DNA of 64,000 bases from AC-32 sp963719275 (GCA_963719275.1 CAVRBT010000006.1:62001-126000); one strand, 5' to 3'. Shown: positions 24,582-35,789, counted from the first letter of the stretch. Made by a program: numbers and translations. Notes: generated from the letters alone by a model not told the origin.

Positions 24582-25055
24582 GTGATGAGCGGCGAAGAGC
24601 TGCGGGCGGTGATGCGGCGGGTGCCGTCCCCGGTCGCGGTCGTCACGGTCGACCTCGAGGGGCAGCGCGCCGGCCTGACGGTTGCCTCGCTCGTCTCTCT
24701 CTCGCTCGAGCCGCCTCTCGCCGGGTTCGCGATCCGCCGCGACGCGGCCCTCCACGAGCTGCTGCGCGACGCGCACGAGCTCGCGGTCAGCGTCCTGGCC
24801 TCGGGGCAGGAGCACCTCGCCCAGCACTTCGCGCGCGGGGTCCCGCCGATCGCGCTCTGGGAGCGGATCTCCGTCCGTCCCGCCCCGGGGCCGCCGCAGC
24901 TCGAGGGCGCCGCCGCGTGGCTGCGCGGGCACGTCGTCGCCGAGCACCCCGCCGGCGACCACACCTTCTTCGTCGCCGAGGTCGAGGCCGCAGAGCCCGG
25001 CCCGCCCGACGCGCGACCGCTCGTCTTCCACGGCCAGGCCTACGCGGCGTTGTGA
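24582..25055 (+). CDS. Flavin reductase-like FMN-binding split-barrel protein
   Basis: A 157-residue protein of the flavin reductase-like family. LRAVMRRVPSPVAVVTVDLE and GLTVASLVSLSLEPPLAGFA carry the typical FMN-contacting strand and the T-x-S-S/A-x-x-S-x-S-L-x-P-P motif; HDTF-like HTFFVAEVEAAEPG closes the barrel. It would supply reduced flavin to a monooxygenase or act as a small oxidoreductase. GTG 24582 fits a leaderless transcript; ATG 24585 would remove one residue. The stop overlaps the HAD gene start. Confidence 0.85.
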   Translation: MMSGEELRAVMRRVPSPVAVVTVDLEGQRAGLTVASLVSLSLEPPLAGFAIRRDAALHELLRDAHELAVSVLASGQEHLAQHFARGVPPIALWERISVRPAPGPPQLEGAAAWLRGHVVAEHPAGDHTFFVAEVEAAEPGPPDARPLVFHGQAYAAL

Positions 25056-25702
25056 TCGAAGCCGTCGTCTTCGACCTCGACGGCGTCCTGCTCGACTCCG
25101 AGCAGGTCTGGGACGAGGTTCGAGAGCAGCTCGCCCGGGAGCGCGGCGGCCGCTGGCACGACCGCGCGCAGCGGGACATGATGGGGATGAGCTCGACGGA
25201 ATGGTCGGCCTATATGCACGACGTGATCGGCCTTCCCGAGCCGCCCGATGAGATCAACCGCGAGGTCGTCAGCCGCCTGGCCGCGCGCTACCGCCAACAC
25301 CTTCCCGCGATCCCGGGTGCTCGCGAAGCGGTCGAGCGCCTCGCCGCCCGCTGGCCGTTGGGCCTGGCTTCGTCGTCCAACCGAGAGCTGATCGACCTCG
25401 CTCTCGAGGTGCTCGAGGTGAAGCACCTGTTCGCGGCCACGGTCTCCTCCGAGGAGGTCGCTCGCGGCAAGCCCGCGCCCGACGTCTACCTCGAGGCCGC
25501 GCAGCGCCTCGGCGTCGACCCGACCAAGACCGCCGCGGTCGAGGACTCGCACAACGGCATCCTGGCCGCGAAGGCCTCGCGCATGCGCGTGATCGCGATC
25601 CCGAACAGTCACTTCCCGCCCGACGAGGACGCGCTTCGAGAGGCGGATCTGGTGCTGGACTCGCTAGCGGAGCTGACCGCCGAAGCGGTCGAGCCCCGCT
25701 AG
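25052..25702 (+). CDS. HAD-superfamily phosphatase (beta-phosphoglucomutase-like)
   Basis: A 216-residue HAD hydrolase. Motif I is VFDLDGVLLDSE with the nucleophile and acid Asp pair. The cap domain follows (about 15-85), motif II is LASSSNRE, motif III has GKPAPDVYLEAAQRLGVDP and motif IV AVEDSHNGILAA. It belongs to the beta-phosphoglucomutase/phosphoglycolate group, which acts on small sugar or acid phosphates. The exact substrate is unknown. GTG 25052 overlaps the flavin reductase stop by four bases. Confidence 0.88.
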   Translation: MIEAVVFDLDGVLLDSEQVWDEVREQLARERGGRWHDRAQRDMMGMSSTEWSAYMHDVIGLPEPPDEINREVVSRLAARYRQHLPAIPGAREAVERLAARWPLGLASSSNRELIDLALEVLEVKHLFAATVSSEEVARGKPAPDVYLEAAQRLGVDPTKTAAVEDSHNGILAAKASRMRVIAIPNSHFPPDEDALREADLVLDSLAELTAEAVEPR

Positions 25703-25715
25703 CGAGACCGAGCGT

Positions 25716-27956
25716 CTATCCCTTGCCGACGGTCAGGTTCACCCTGGCGCCCTTGCGCAGCTTCCGCCCGGGCTTGACCGCCTGTGAGAGCACACGTCCC
25801 TTCTTCGCGCGCTTCGAGGACGTCCGGGTGATCGACCCGACGCCGCAGTGGGCCCGGCGGATCTTCGCCCGTGCCTTGGCGAGCGAGAGGCCCACGACCC
25901 TCGGCACGAGGCAGATCGGGGTCGGGGCGGCTCCCTTGCGGTTGAAGGTCGCCGTCACCGCGTGATCGGCCGTCATCGTCACGACGCAGCTTCCGGTGCC
26001 GGAGCAGTCGCCCGACCAGCCGCCGAAGCGATTCCGCCCGGTTGCCTTCGCCGTCAGTGTCACGGGGGTGCCATCGGCAAACGTCGCCACGCAAGTGGAG
26101 CCGCAGCTGATCCCGGCCGGTGAGCTCGTCACCGTGCCCGTGCCTGCCCCGGCCTTCGTGACCGTCAGCGTGTGGGTCGGCGGTGGCGGTGGCGGGGGTG
26201 GCGGCGGCGGGGGTGGCGGAGGCGGGGGTGGCGGAGGCGGCGGAGGCGGAGGCGGCGGAGGTGTCCCGCCGCAGGTCGGGAACGTGAAGGTCCCGATCCG
26301 CGTGCGCCAGTTGAAGCTCGACGTGGTCTGGTAGTACTCCTGCGTGTACCAGAACGTGCAGTCGTCCACCGGGTCGACGGTGAGGTCGCTGTAGTCGCCC
26401 CAGCGGTTGCTCGTGCCGGTCTGGCTCCCGGTTCCCGAGAACAAGGTGGCCTCGCCCTGGGCGAGCGTGTTCGGCGGGTCGCTCGCGAGCCGTCCCGCAT
26501 AGCGGACCTGCGGGTTGATCGACGCGCTCGAGGCGCTGTAGCCGATCGCCAGGTTGCCGCTCTGGTCCATCGCGGCGCTCCCCATCCAGCGCCACGTGGT
26601 GTCGGGCTGGTAGGTGCTCTGCTGGGCGAACGCCGGCGTCCCCGAGGTCGCATGGTTGATCTCGTACCAGCGGATCCCGCCGACGCCTCCGGACGAGACG
26701 GTCTGGTTGCCGACAAGCGCCTCGTGGTCCCCGAAGTTGCGATAGGCGAGCCGGAACATCCCGCGGTCGCCGATGGCGTCCAGCCGCGACGTCGTGCCGA
26801 GCTGCGGCACGCAGTTCCGCGTCGTCGGGCACAGCACCGTGTACCCCGCGGGCGTCAGGTTCCCGGCCAGCGTGAAGGTCGAGTTCGCGGGCGTCCCGAA
26901 GTCGACGTGATAGCGCCAGAGCTTCCACGTCGCCGCGGTCCCCGACATCAGGAACGGTGCCGAAGAACCCGCGGGCGGCGCGGTCGAGCCGTCCAGGTCG
27001 CCCGGCAGGAACGCGTCGTTCGCGGAGTTGAACACCGACGAGTTACGCGTCGTCACAAACGTCGCCGGAGTGCCAGCGAGCATGGCCGCCCGGTTGAACG
27101 CGAACGGCTGCGGGCCCAGGAACGCGGTCCCGGCCGAGTTGAAGACGTTCATCGACATGTAGTACGCGTCCGGCCACACTCCGAGGTGCGGATAGTCGAA
27201 GAAGTCGGACCCGAGGTGGAACGCGTAGCGGTTCCATGTTCCGGTCGCGTCGCTCGTCGTCGAGACGGCGATGCACTCGTCGGTCGGTACCGGTGAGCCC
27301 GCGAACTGCGAGATCAGCCAGCGGTTGGCGAGCTGGTCGTAGAGCACGACCGGATCGCCGTCGCCCGTGTTCTGGCAGACGCCGCCGAATCCGTTCCAGA
27401 CCGTCGAGATCCCGACCGGGCCGAGCATTGATGCTCCGGTCGACTTGTTGAAGACCTGGAATCCCTCGTTGACGATCTGGACGTACTGCGTCGCCCCTAC
27501 CTCGCCGTTCGTGTCAGGCGGCGCGCAGTTACAGGCGACGCCCGGGAACGGGATCCCGTTGAAGTTCAGGCCGGGAGCGGGCATGTTCGGCGCGGACGGC
27601 TGCGACTGAACAACGGTGTCGCGGGCGTCCTTGTGCAGCGAGACGGCGCGCGGGTTCGGGCTTGCCTCCATCTCGCGGCCTGGAGCCAGCGGACTGGCCC
27701 GCATCTCGCGCAACGGACGCGAGGTGTCGTTGTGGTACGAGTGGCCGACGATCGCGTTCTTCCCGGCGGCCCCCGTGTTGGCAGTCTCGGGCGCCCGCGG
27801 AACCGGGCCGTTCACCTTGACGTTGATCCCGCCGCCGGACGCGCCCGCGAGCACCACTCCGGCTCCGACGGACAGCGCGGCGGCGGCAAACAGGCCGGCG
27901 ACGACAAGGACGCGCCTGGCCCTCACCGCACGGCTACATAGCTCAGCCAGCTTCAT
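25716..27956 (-). CDS. Large secreted propeller-like protein with InlB-like and PASTA domains (paralogue 1)
   Basis: A 746-residue exported protein. Order: signal peptide (about 1-40), a long conserved domain (about 110-575) with NCAPPDTNGEVGATQYVQIV, PTDECIAVSTTSDATGTWNR, FDYPHLGVWPDAYYMSMNVF and RWGDYSDLTVDPVDDCTFWY. A polyproline linker of about 30 residues follows, then one InlB-B-like repeat (GGWSGDCSGTGSCVVTMTAD), and a single C-terminal PASTA domain (CLVPRVVGLSLAKARAKIRR). The main domain looks like a BNR/sialidase-type propeller that has lost obvious Asp boxes. PASTA domains bind peptidoglycan fragments or beta-lactams in other proteins, so surface retention is likely. A purine-rich AGAGGGGATGGGGG site supports ATG 27956. 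Confidence 0.75.
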   Translation of the reverse strand: MKLAELCSRAVRARRVLVVAGLFAAAALSVGAGVVLAGASGGGINVKVNGPVPRAPETANTGAAGKNAIVGHSYHNDTSRPLREMRASPLAPGREMEASPNPRAVSLHKDARDTVVQSQPSAPNMPAPGLNFNGIPFPGVACNCAPPDTNGEVGATQYVQIVNEGFQVFNKSTGASMLGPVGISTVWNGFGGVCQNTGDGDPVVLYDQLANRWLISQFAGSPVPTDECIAVSTTSDATGTWNRYAFHLGSDFFDYPHLGVWPDAYYMSMNVFNSAGTAFLGPQPFAFNRAAMLAGTPATFVTTRNSSVFNSANDAFLPGDLDGSTAPPAGSSAPFLMSGTAATWKLWRYHVDFGTPANSTFTLAGNLTPAGYTVLCPTTRNCVPQLGTTSRLDAIGDRGMFRLAYRNFGDHEALVGNQTVSSGGVGGIRWYEINHATSGTPAFAQQSTYQPDTTWRWMGSAAMDQSGNLAIGYSASSASINPQVRYAGRLASDPPNTLAQGEATLFSGTGSQTGTSNRWGDYSDLTVDPVDDCTFWYTQEYYQTTSSFNWRTRIGTFTFPTCGGTPPPPPPPPPPPPPPPPPPPPPPPPPPPPTHTLTVTKAGAGTGTVTSSPAGISCGSTCVATFADGTPVTLTAKATGRNRFGGWSGDCSGTGSCVVTMTADHAVTATFNRKGAAPTPICLVPRVVGLSLAKARAKIRRAHCGVGSITRTSSKRAKKGRVLSQAVKPGRKLRKGARVNLTVGKG
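26180..26268. repeat. Polyproline-coding tract
   Basis: A run of GGC/GGT/GGA/GGG triplets (CCx Pro codons on the coding minus strand) links the propeller-like domain to the InlB-like repeat. It is an imperfect short tandem repeat and prone to slippage, but it is in frame here. Confidence 0.75.
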
Positions 27957-28032
27957 CCCCCATCCCCTCTCTCGTCTGACGGCAGCTGACTGACTGGTAT
28001 TAGTCGCTCGGCCGAACGAATGCAAGGGCGCG

Positions 28033-31000
28033 CTAGTGCTTCTTCGGCCCCTTTCCGACCGCAAGGCTGACCCTCGCGCCGTGCTTCAGCCTCTTCCCGG
28101 CCCGCGGTGTCTGCGAGAGCACCTTGCCCTTCCTGCCCGCAGTCGAGGTCTTGCGCCTGACCGATCCGACGGCGCAATGAGACCTGGCGATCTTCGATCT
28201 CGCCTTGCCCATGGTCATGCCGACGACGTTTGGCACGACGCAGGGTGCGAGCGTGCGGACGAACCTCGCGGTGACGGAGTGGTTCGCCGTCATGGACAGC
28301 ACGCAGGTCCCCCTCCCGGAGCAGTCGCCCGACCAACCGGCGAAACGCGACCTGCCGCTGCGCGTCGCCGTCAGGGTCACCGTCGTCCCGTTCGAGAGCG
28401 TGGCCACGCAGGTGGAGCCGCAGTTGATCCCGGCCGGCAAGCTCGTGACCCTCCCGCTCCCCGGCCCCGCCTTGGTCACCGTCAGCGTCCGCACGGGAGG
28501 AGGGGGGTGGCGGAGGCGGAGGTGGAGGCGGAGGTGGAGGCGGAGGTGGAGGTGGAGGCGGAGGCGGAGGTGGCGGAGGTGGAGGCGGAGGTGGAGGTGG
28601 AGGTGGCGCAGCGCACGTCCGCGAGGTGACAGTGACATTGTCGATGCGCCAACCCGTGCCGGCGACGGAGCTGTCGCTGCCCATCCGCCAGCGCAGCACG
28701 ACGTTATGGCCCGCGGCGGCCGGCGGCAGGTTGACGGTCGTCGTGACGAAGCCGCTCGACGACCCGCTCCAGGCGTTTCTCCCCGCGAGCGGGTTGTCGA
28801 AGCTCGTGCTGATCGTGGCGTTGTACCCGCCGCCGGCGAAGATCCCGCCGGCCGCGACGATGTCCTGGAACGAGCCACTGTCGATGCTGATCTCGAGCAC
28901 CCCGCCGTCGTAGGAGTTCCCGTCGCTACTTTCGAGGTTGCGGTTCTGTCGGAACGTGAGGACCGGCAACGCGCCGGGCACCGCGATCGTCGGCGAGACG
29001 AGGCGCTTGTCGCTCACCGTCGCGGGATCGTTCACGAATGCCGCGTTCGGCGCCGAGTCGGCCGAAGGCGACGGGGTGCCGGAGCTCGAGGTCGTCCAGA
29101 GCGGCGCTGCCCCACTCGCATTAGTGGCCGCCCAGCCCGCAGGCAGGGCCGGCGCCGTCACGCCGTCGAAGCTCTGGCCGAACGCCGTCGTAAGCGGCCC
29201 GAGCACCTGGATCGCCGCGGAGGCGCTGCCCGAACCGCCGTTCGCGCTCGTGAACGAGGCCGTGTTCGGGAGCGCCGCTCCGCACGTGCCCGCGGTCGTG
29301 CTGCTCACGACGTGGACGTGCGTGCTCGCCCCGGCCGCGAGCGAGGTCTGGCTCCAGACGAGCTGCTGGTTCGGCGGCAAGCCGCTGACCGACCACCCCG
29401 CGCTGGAACCGCCGGCGTCGACCGACCAGCTCACGTCGGTGCCGGACGGCAGGTTGTCCGTGACCGCGATCCCAGTCGCCGTCTGGCCGCCGACGTTCGA
29501 CAGGGTCACCGTGAACCCGGCCTGTGACTCCGCGTCCACCGAGGCCGCGTCCGCGGTCTTGCCGATCGTGAGGAACGCATTCGGGTTGTTGCACGACGGG
29601 AACTTGAATTTGCCGATGCGCGTCCGCCAGTTGAACTCGTCGGCCGGTACCGCGTAGTACTCCTGCGTGTACCAGAAGGTGCAGTCGTCGACGGGATCGA
29701 CGGTCAGGTCGCTGTAGTCGCCCCACCGGTTGCCGGTGGAGAACTGGCTCCCGGTGCCGGCAAAAAGCGTCGCTTCGCCCTGGGCGAGGGTGTTGGCTGG
29801 GTCCCCGGCGAGGCGGCCGGCGTAGCGGATCTGCGGGTAGATGGCCGCGTTCGACGCGCTGTACCCGAGGGCGAGGTCCCCGTCGCGGTCCATCGCCGCG
29901 CTGCCCATCCAGCGCCACGTCGAGTCGGGCTGGTATGTGCTCTGCTGCGTGAACGCGGGCGTCCCGGAGGTCGCGCTGCCGATCTCGTACCAGCGGATGC
30001 CGGCAACGCCGCCTGACGAGACCGTCTGGTTGCCGACCAGCGCCTCGTGCCCGTCGGCGAACTTCCGGTAGGCGAGCCGGAACATGCCGCGGTCGCCGAT
30101 TCCGTCGAGCCCCGACGTCGTGCCCTGCTGCGGCACGCAGCTGCGGGTGTTGGCGCAAAGCTCGGTGTAGGCCGCGGGCGTGAGATTCCCGCCGAGCGTG
30201 ACGATCGAGTTGGCCGGCGTGCCGAAGTCGACGTGGTAGCGCCACAGCTTCCAGGTGGCCGCCGTGCCGGACATGAGGAACGGCGCGGGCGCGCCGGAGG
30301 CCGGCAGGGTCGACCCGTCGAGGTCCGCCGGCAGCATCGCGTCGTTCGTCGGCGAGAAGACGGCGGCGGCCCGCGTGGTGACGAAGCTCGCGGGTGTTCC
30401 CGCGAGCATGGCCGCCCGGTTGAAGGCGAACGGCTGCGGACCGAGGAACGCCGTGCCCGCGGAGTTGAAGACGTTCATCGACATGTAGTAGGCGTCGGGC
30501 CACACGCCCAGGTGCGGGTAGTCGAAGAAGTCGGTGCCCAGGTGGAAGCCGTAGCGGTTCCAGGCGCCGGTCGCGTCGCCTGTGGTCGAGACGGCGATGC
30601 ACTCATCGGTCGGCACGTTCGTCCCCGCGAACTGGGAGATGATCCAGCGGTTCGCGAGCTGGTCGTAGAGAACGACGGGATCGCCGAAGCCGCTCGTCTC
30701 GCACACGCCGCCGAACCCGTTCCAGACGGTGGAGATCCCGACCGGCCCGAGCACCGACGCGCCCGTCGTCTTGTTGAACACCTGGAAGCCGGTGTTCACC
30801 ATCTGGACGTACTGCGTCGCGCCGACCTCGCCGTTGGTGTCGGGCGGCGCGCAGTTGCAGTCGACGCCCGGGAAGAGGATCCCGTCGAAGTTCAGCGTGG
30901 TGCTCGGCATGTTCGGGGCGAACTGCGTCGTCTGGCGGGCCGCGTCGGGAGCGTCCTTGTGCTCTGAGACGGGGCGCGGGTTCGGGCTCGCCTCCATCTC

Positions 31001-31276
31001 GCGGCCCGGCACCAGCGGCTTCGCGGGGAGCACACGAAGCGGAAGCGAGGTGTCGTTGTGGTACGAGTGACCGACGATCACCTTCGCGCCCGGCTCGGCG
31101 TTCGAGGCCGTCTGCGCGCGTGGCACAGGCCCGTTCACCAGCACGCCGATCCCGCCGCCGGTCGCGCCCGCCAGCACCGCGCCCGCACCTCCCGACAGCG
31201 CCGCCCCGGCAAAGACCGCCGCGACGATCGCCGCGCGCTTCCGGACGAGCCCGCGCAGTCCCTCGACCAGCTTCAT
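28033..31276 (-). pseudogene. Paralogue 2: secreted propeller-like/DUF11/PASTA protein, out of frame at a G6 run
   Basis: About 1,080 residues if corrected. Same N-terminal architecture as paralogue 1 (signal peptide, NCAPPDTNGEVGATQYVQMV, RWGDYSDLTVDPVDDCTFWY). A DUF11-like repeat is added (ITVTLSNVGG-type: AGFTVTLSNVGGQTATGIAV), then a jelly-roll-like domain (SSDGNSYDGGVLEISIDSGS), a polyproline stretch, an InlB-like repeat and a PASTA domain (CVVPNVVGMTMGKARSKIAR). The frame shifts in the proline tract at a run of six G (28502-28507, plus strand). Removing one base joins Pro-Pro-Pro-Pro-Pro to VRTLTVTKAG in frame. As written, the protein loses InlB-like and PASTA modules and gains a nonsense Arg/Gly-rich tail. 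Start ATG 31276 (MKLVEGLRGLV) parallels paralogue 1. Confidence 0.72.
28502..28610. repeat. Slippage-prone proline tract with G6 homopolymer
   Basis: GGT/GGA/GGC repeats ending in a GGGGGG run at 28502-28507. The run is the precise place where the coding frame of paralogue 2 changes. Confidence 0.75.
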
Positions 31277-31384
31277 CCCCCGGTCCCCTCCCTCGTATCG
31301 CGACACGGTCCGGCCCACCGGCGGTCCTACTCCGCAGCGGACGCTAATACAAGGGCCAGACGGCTCAGTGCCGCCCGGCGCGGG

Positions 31385-34159
31385 CTAGCGGCGACCGACG
31401 GTCAGCTTCACTCTTGCGCCGGGCGCGAGCCGCTTGCCGGGCTTCGGCTTCTGCGCGAGCACCTTGCCGCGCTTGCTCTTCACCGAACGCTTCCGCGTGA
31501 TCTTGCCGGCGGTGCAATGCGCGCGCTTGATCCTCGCTCTCGCCTTCTTCAGCGTCAGGCGGAGCACCTTCGGCACGACACACTTCGCCCTGAACGTCGC
31601 GGTCGCGGCCCTGTCGACCGTCATCGCCAGCGCGCAGGTCGACTTGCCGGTGCACGCGCCGCTCCAACCGCTGAAGACGGAGGTCAGAGTTGGCTTCGCG
31701 GTCAGCGTCAACGGCGTGCCGTACGGGAACCCGGCGCTGCAGGTGCTGCCGCAGCCGATCCCGCCCGGCGAGCTCGTCACGGCGCCGCGGCCGTTCCCCT
31801 TCTTGCCGACCGTCAGGTGCCGCGTCTGAAGCGTGAAGGTCGCCGTGATCGTCTTCGCGCCGTCGAGGACGAAGGTGCACACGCCGGTTCCGGCGCATCC
31901 GGCGCCCGACCAACCCGTGAAGGTCGAGCCGACGGCAGGGGTGGCCGTCAACGTCATCGGCGTGCCGTTCACGAACTGCCCGGAGCAAATGGCACCGCAG
32001 TTGATCCCCGCCGGGGTCGAGGTGATGGTGCCCGACCCAGTGCCCGTCTTTGAGACGGTCAGACCCGAGCAGCTGATGCCGGTGGCCGCCGACGCGCTCC
32101 CGGACCCGCCATTCGCGCTCGCAAAGCTCGCGATGTTGCCGTAGGAGCCGCACGAGCTGCTGGTCGTCGGGCTCGTCACCTGCACGTGCGACACCGTCAA
32201 GCCGTCGAGAGCTGCGGGCCCAACCAGCTTCTCGTTCGGCGGCGAGCCGACGATGGACCAGCCGGCGTCGCTGCCGGCGGCATCCACCGACCAGTCGATC
32301 CCGGAGCCGCTGGGCAGGTTGTCGGTCACGACGATTCCTGTCGCCTGATCCGGCCCCGCGTTCCTCAGTGTCACGTCGAAGTCGATGTGCAATCCGGGTC
32401 GCGCGTTCGTCGCCCGAGCGGCGTTCTGGATCGAGAGATGGGCTCCGCTGGAGAAGCCGCAGTCCGGAGGCGCGAACGTGAACTTGCCGATCCTCGTGCG
32501 CCAATTGAACGTGCCGCTCGTCGCGTAATACTCCTGCGTGTACCAGAAGGTGCAGTCGTCGACGGGATCGACGGTCAGGTCGCTGTAGTCGCCCCAACGG
32601 TTGTTCGTCCCCTGCTGGCCGCCGCTGCCGTCGAAGAGGTGCTGTTCGCCCTGGGCGAGCGTGCTCGGCGTGTCGGTGGCGAGCCGGCCGGCGTAGCGGA
32701 TCTGCGGGAAGATCGTCGAGTCCGATGCGCTGAAGCCCACGGCGAGGTTGCCCTTGCCGTCCATCGCCGCGCTTCCCATCCAGCGCCACGTGGTATCGGG
32801 CTGGTACGTGCTCTGCTGCACAAAGGAGGGAGCGCCCGAGGTCGCGTGGTTGACCTCGTACCAGCGGATCCCAGCGACGCCGTTCGACTCGACCGACATG
32901 TTCCCGACGAGCGACTCGTGATCTCCGAAGTTTCGATAGGCGAGCCGGAACATTCCGCGGTCCGCGAGCCCGTCGAGGTTGTCGCCCGGGCTCTTCTCTG
33001 GGACGCACTCCGGCGTCCAGGGCACGACGCACAACGCCGTGTACGCGGCGGGCGTGAGCATGCCGCCGGTTGTGAACGTCGAGTTCGCCGGCGTCACGAA
33101 GTCGACGTGGAAGCGGAACAGCGGCCAGGTCGAGTTGTAGGGCCCGGACATCAGGAACGGCTCCGGCGCGCCACTCGGCGGCAGCACTGAGCCGTCCAGG
33201 TCAGCCGGAAGGATCGAGTCGGCGTTCGGGTTGAAGACAGACGGAGCGCGGGTGGTGACGAAGGCCGCAGCCGCGCCGGCGAGCATCGCGGCCCGGTCGA
33301 ACGCGAACGGCTGCGAGCCGAGGAACGCTGTGGCGCTGCTGTTGAAGACGTTCATCGACATGTAGTACGCGTCCGGCCACACTCCGAGGTGCGGATAGTC
33401 GAAGAAGTCGGACCCGAGGTGGAAGCCGTAGCGGTACCACGCGCCCGTCGCATCACTCGTCCGCGAGACCGCGATGCATTCGTCGGTCGGCACGGGGTTT
33501 CCGGCGAACTGGCTGATGAGCCACCGTCCGGCGAGCTGGTCATACATGACGATCGGGTCGCCGTCGCCATCGAACTCGCAGACGCCGCCGAAGCCGGACC
33601 AGAGCGCGGCGATGTCGGTGGCCGGGGTGAGCGGGGTGCCGGTGTTCTTGTCGAACACCCGGAAGCCCTGGTTGACCATCTGCACGTACTGCGTCGCCCC
33701 CACCTCGCCGTTCGTGTCTGGAGGCGCGCAGTTGCAACCGACACCCGGGAAAGCGATGCCGTCGAAGTCGAGCGTCGTGCTCGGCATCTTCGGCGCGAAG
33801 CGCGTGCGCTGGCGCACCGTGTCGAGGGCGTTCCTGTGGCGAGAGGCAGGCCTCGGGTTCGGGCTCACCTCCGTGTGGAAACCGGGCACGGGCCGCGCCG
33901 CGCGAGGCAGCGCGCGAACCGGCCTTGAGACGTCGTTCTTGTACGAGTGCCCGACGGTCACGCGCTTCCCCGCGCCCGGAGCGGACGCAGGCGCGCGCGG
34001 GACGGGGCCGTCCGGCCTCACCGCGATCCCGTGCGGCGATGGCCCGGCCGCCACGACGCCGGCCTCGACTGCCGCAACGACGGCAAGCGACACCGCGAAG
34101 ACGATTACTCCGCGCCGTCTTCCGACAGCGCGCAGCCTTGAAACGAAGTGGCGGCTCAT
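31385..34159 (-). CDS. Paralogue 3: secreted propeller-like protein with DUF11, two InlB-like repeats and PASTA
   Basis: An intact 924-residue version. Signal peptide about 1-40 (RRRGVIVFAVSLAVVAAVEA), propeller-like domain to about 555 (NCAPPDTNGEVGATQYVQMV, PTDECIAVSRTSDATGAWYR, RWGDYSDLTVDPVDDCTFWY), a DUF11-like repeat (HIDFDVTLRNAGPDQATGIV), two InlB-like repeats (FTGWSGAGCAGTGVCTF and FSGWSGACTGKSTCAL) and a C-terminal PASTA unit (CVVPKVLRLTLKKARARIKR). It has no polyproline tract. With paralogues 1 and 2 it forms a tandem array on the minus strand, evidently by duplication with domain gain or loss. Likely cell-wall-associated; ligand unknown. Confidence 0.78.
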   Translation of the reverse strand: MSRHFVSRLRAVGRRRGVIVFAVSLAVVAAVEAGVVAAGPSPHGIAVRPDGPVPRAPASAPGAGKRVTVGHSYKNDVSRPVRALPRAARPVPGFHTEVSPNPRPASRHRNALDTVRQRTRFAPKMPSTTLDFDGIAFPGVGCNCAPPDTNGEVGATQYVQMVNQGFRVFDKNTGTPLTPATDIAALWSGFGGVCEFDGDGDPIVMYDQLAGRWLISQFAGNPVPTDECIAVSRTSDATGAWYRYGFHLGSDFFDYPHLGVWPDAYYMSMNVFNSSATAFLGSQPFAFDRAAMLAGAAAAFVTTRAPSVFNPNADSILPADLDGSVLPPSGAPEPFLMSGPYNSTWPLFRFHVDFVTPANSTFTTGGMLTPAAYTALCVVPWTPECVPEKSPGDNLDGLADRGMFRLAYRNFGDHESLVGNMSVESNGVAGIRWYEVNHATSGAPSFVQQSTYQPDTTWRWMGSAAMDGKGNLAVGFSASDSTIFPQIRYAGRLATDTPSTLAQGEQHLFDGSGGQQGTNNRWGDYSDLTVDPVDDCTFWYTQEYYATSGTFNWRTRIGKFTFAPPDCGFSSGAHLSIQNAARATNARPGLHIDFDVTLRNAGPDQATGIVVTDNLPSGSGIDWSVDAAGSDAGWSIVGSPPNEKLVGPAALDGLTVSHVQVTSPTTSSSCGSYGNIASFASANGGSGSASAATGISCSGLTVSKTGTGSGTITSTPAGINCGAICSGQFVNGTPMTLTATPAVGSTFTGWSGAGCAGTGVCTFVLDGAKTITATFTLQTRHLTVGKKGNGRGAVTSSPGGIGCGSTCSAGFPYGTPLTLTAKPTLTSVFSGWSGACTGKSTCALAMTVDRAATATFRAKCVVPKVLRLTLKKARARIKRAHCTAGKITRKRSVKSKRGKVLAQKPKPGKRLAPGARVKLTVGRR

Positions 34160-34246
34160 GCCCCGGTCCTCTCTGTGGCGGCGTTCAGCAACAGGTCTAA
34201 CTCTCTTTCGTCCGCACGAGCAAGATCCTGAAGGGCTACGTGGCTG

Positions 34247-35476
<1,230 letters not shown>

Positions 35477-35482
35477 GTAGGG

Positions 35483-35488
35483 AGCTTA
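35483..35488 (-). promoter_or_regulatory. -10 box of leaderless fabF
   Basis: TAAGCT lies 6 nt before GTG 35476 on the minus strand, giving a predicted leaderless mRNA. Confidence 0.45.
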
Positions 35489-35493
35489 GAGGC

Positions 35494-35769
35494 CTACGCC
35501 CTCCGCTCCATGGCGAATCGCCCGAAGACCTGCCCGCGGAAGGTCGCGCGGCCGAGGTAGCGGTCGCCGTCCGGCTCGAGCTCGTCGACGAAGCCGCGGA
35601 ACGGGGCCCGGTAGCGGAGGCTGAGTCCGACGACGTCGAACGGCACACCGACGAGCGGGCCGACCCGGGTCTCGCCGGAGCCACCCCGGATGACCTTGCG
35701 GACCCCGACCATCGGCGGCAGCAGGCCACCCACGCGTCGCACGTTCCAGGCGCCATCGAGCTCGGCCAC
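35494..35769 (-). CDS. Hypothetical small protein upstream of fabF
   Basis: A 91-residue soluble protein with a basic first half (WNVRRVGGLLPPMVGVRKVI) and an ending that reads like a small beta-barrel (RYRAPFRGFVDELEPDGDRY). I do not recognise it with confidence. It lies 17 bp upstream of fabF on the same strand and is divergent from the DNA ligase gene, which begins 20 bp away. GTG 35769 is the only convenient start. Confidence 0.5.
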   Translation of the reverse strand: MAELDGAWNVRRVGGLLPPMVGVRKVIRGGSGETRVGPLVGVPFDVVGLSLRYRAPFRGFVDELEPDGDRYLGRATFRGQVFGRFAMERRA

Positions 35770-35774
35770 GTCGT

Positions 35775-35780
35775 TAGCGT
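35775..35780 (+). promoter_or_regulatory. -10 box before DNA ligase gene
   Basis: TAGCGT lies 9 nt before ATG 35790, in the short divergent gap; again no ribosome site precedes the start. Confidence 0.35.
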
Positions 35781-35789
35781 TGTCTCTCG

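Noticed and set aside
26165..26334. Poly-glycine protein on the plus strand
   Set aside because: It is the reverse of the polyproline linker of the minus-strand secreted protein.
26180..28610. CRISPR-like short tandem repeats
   Set aside because: They are degenerate GGx triplets coding proline, without spacers or cas genes.
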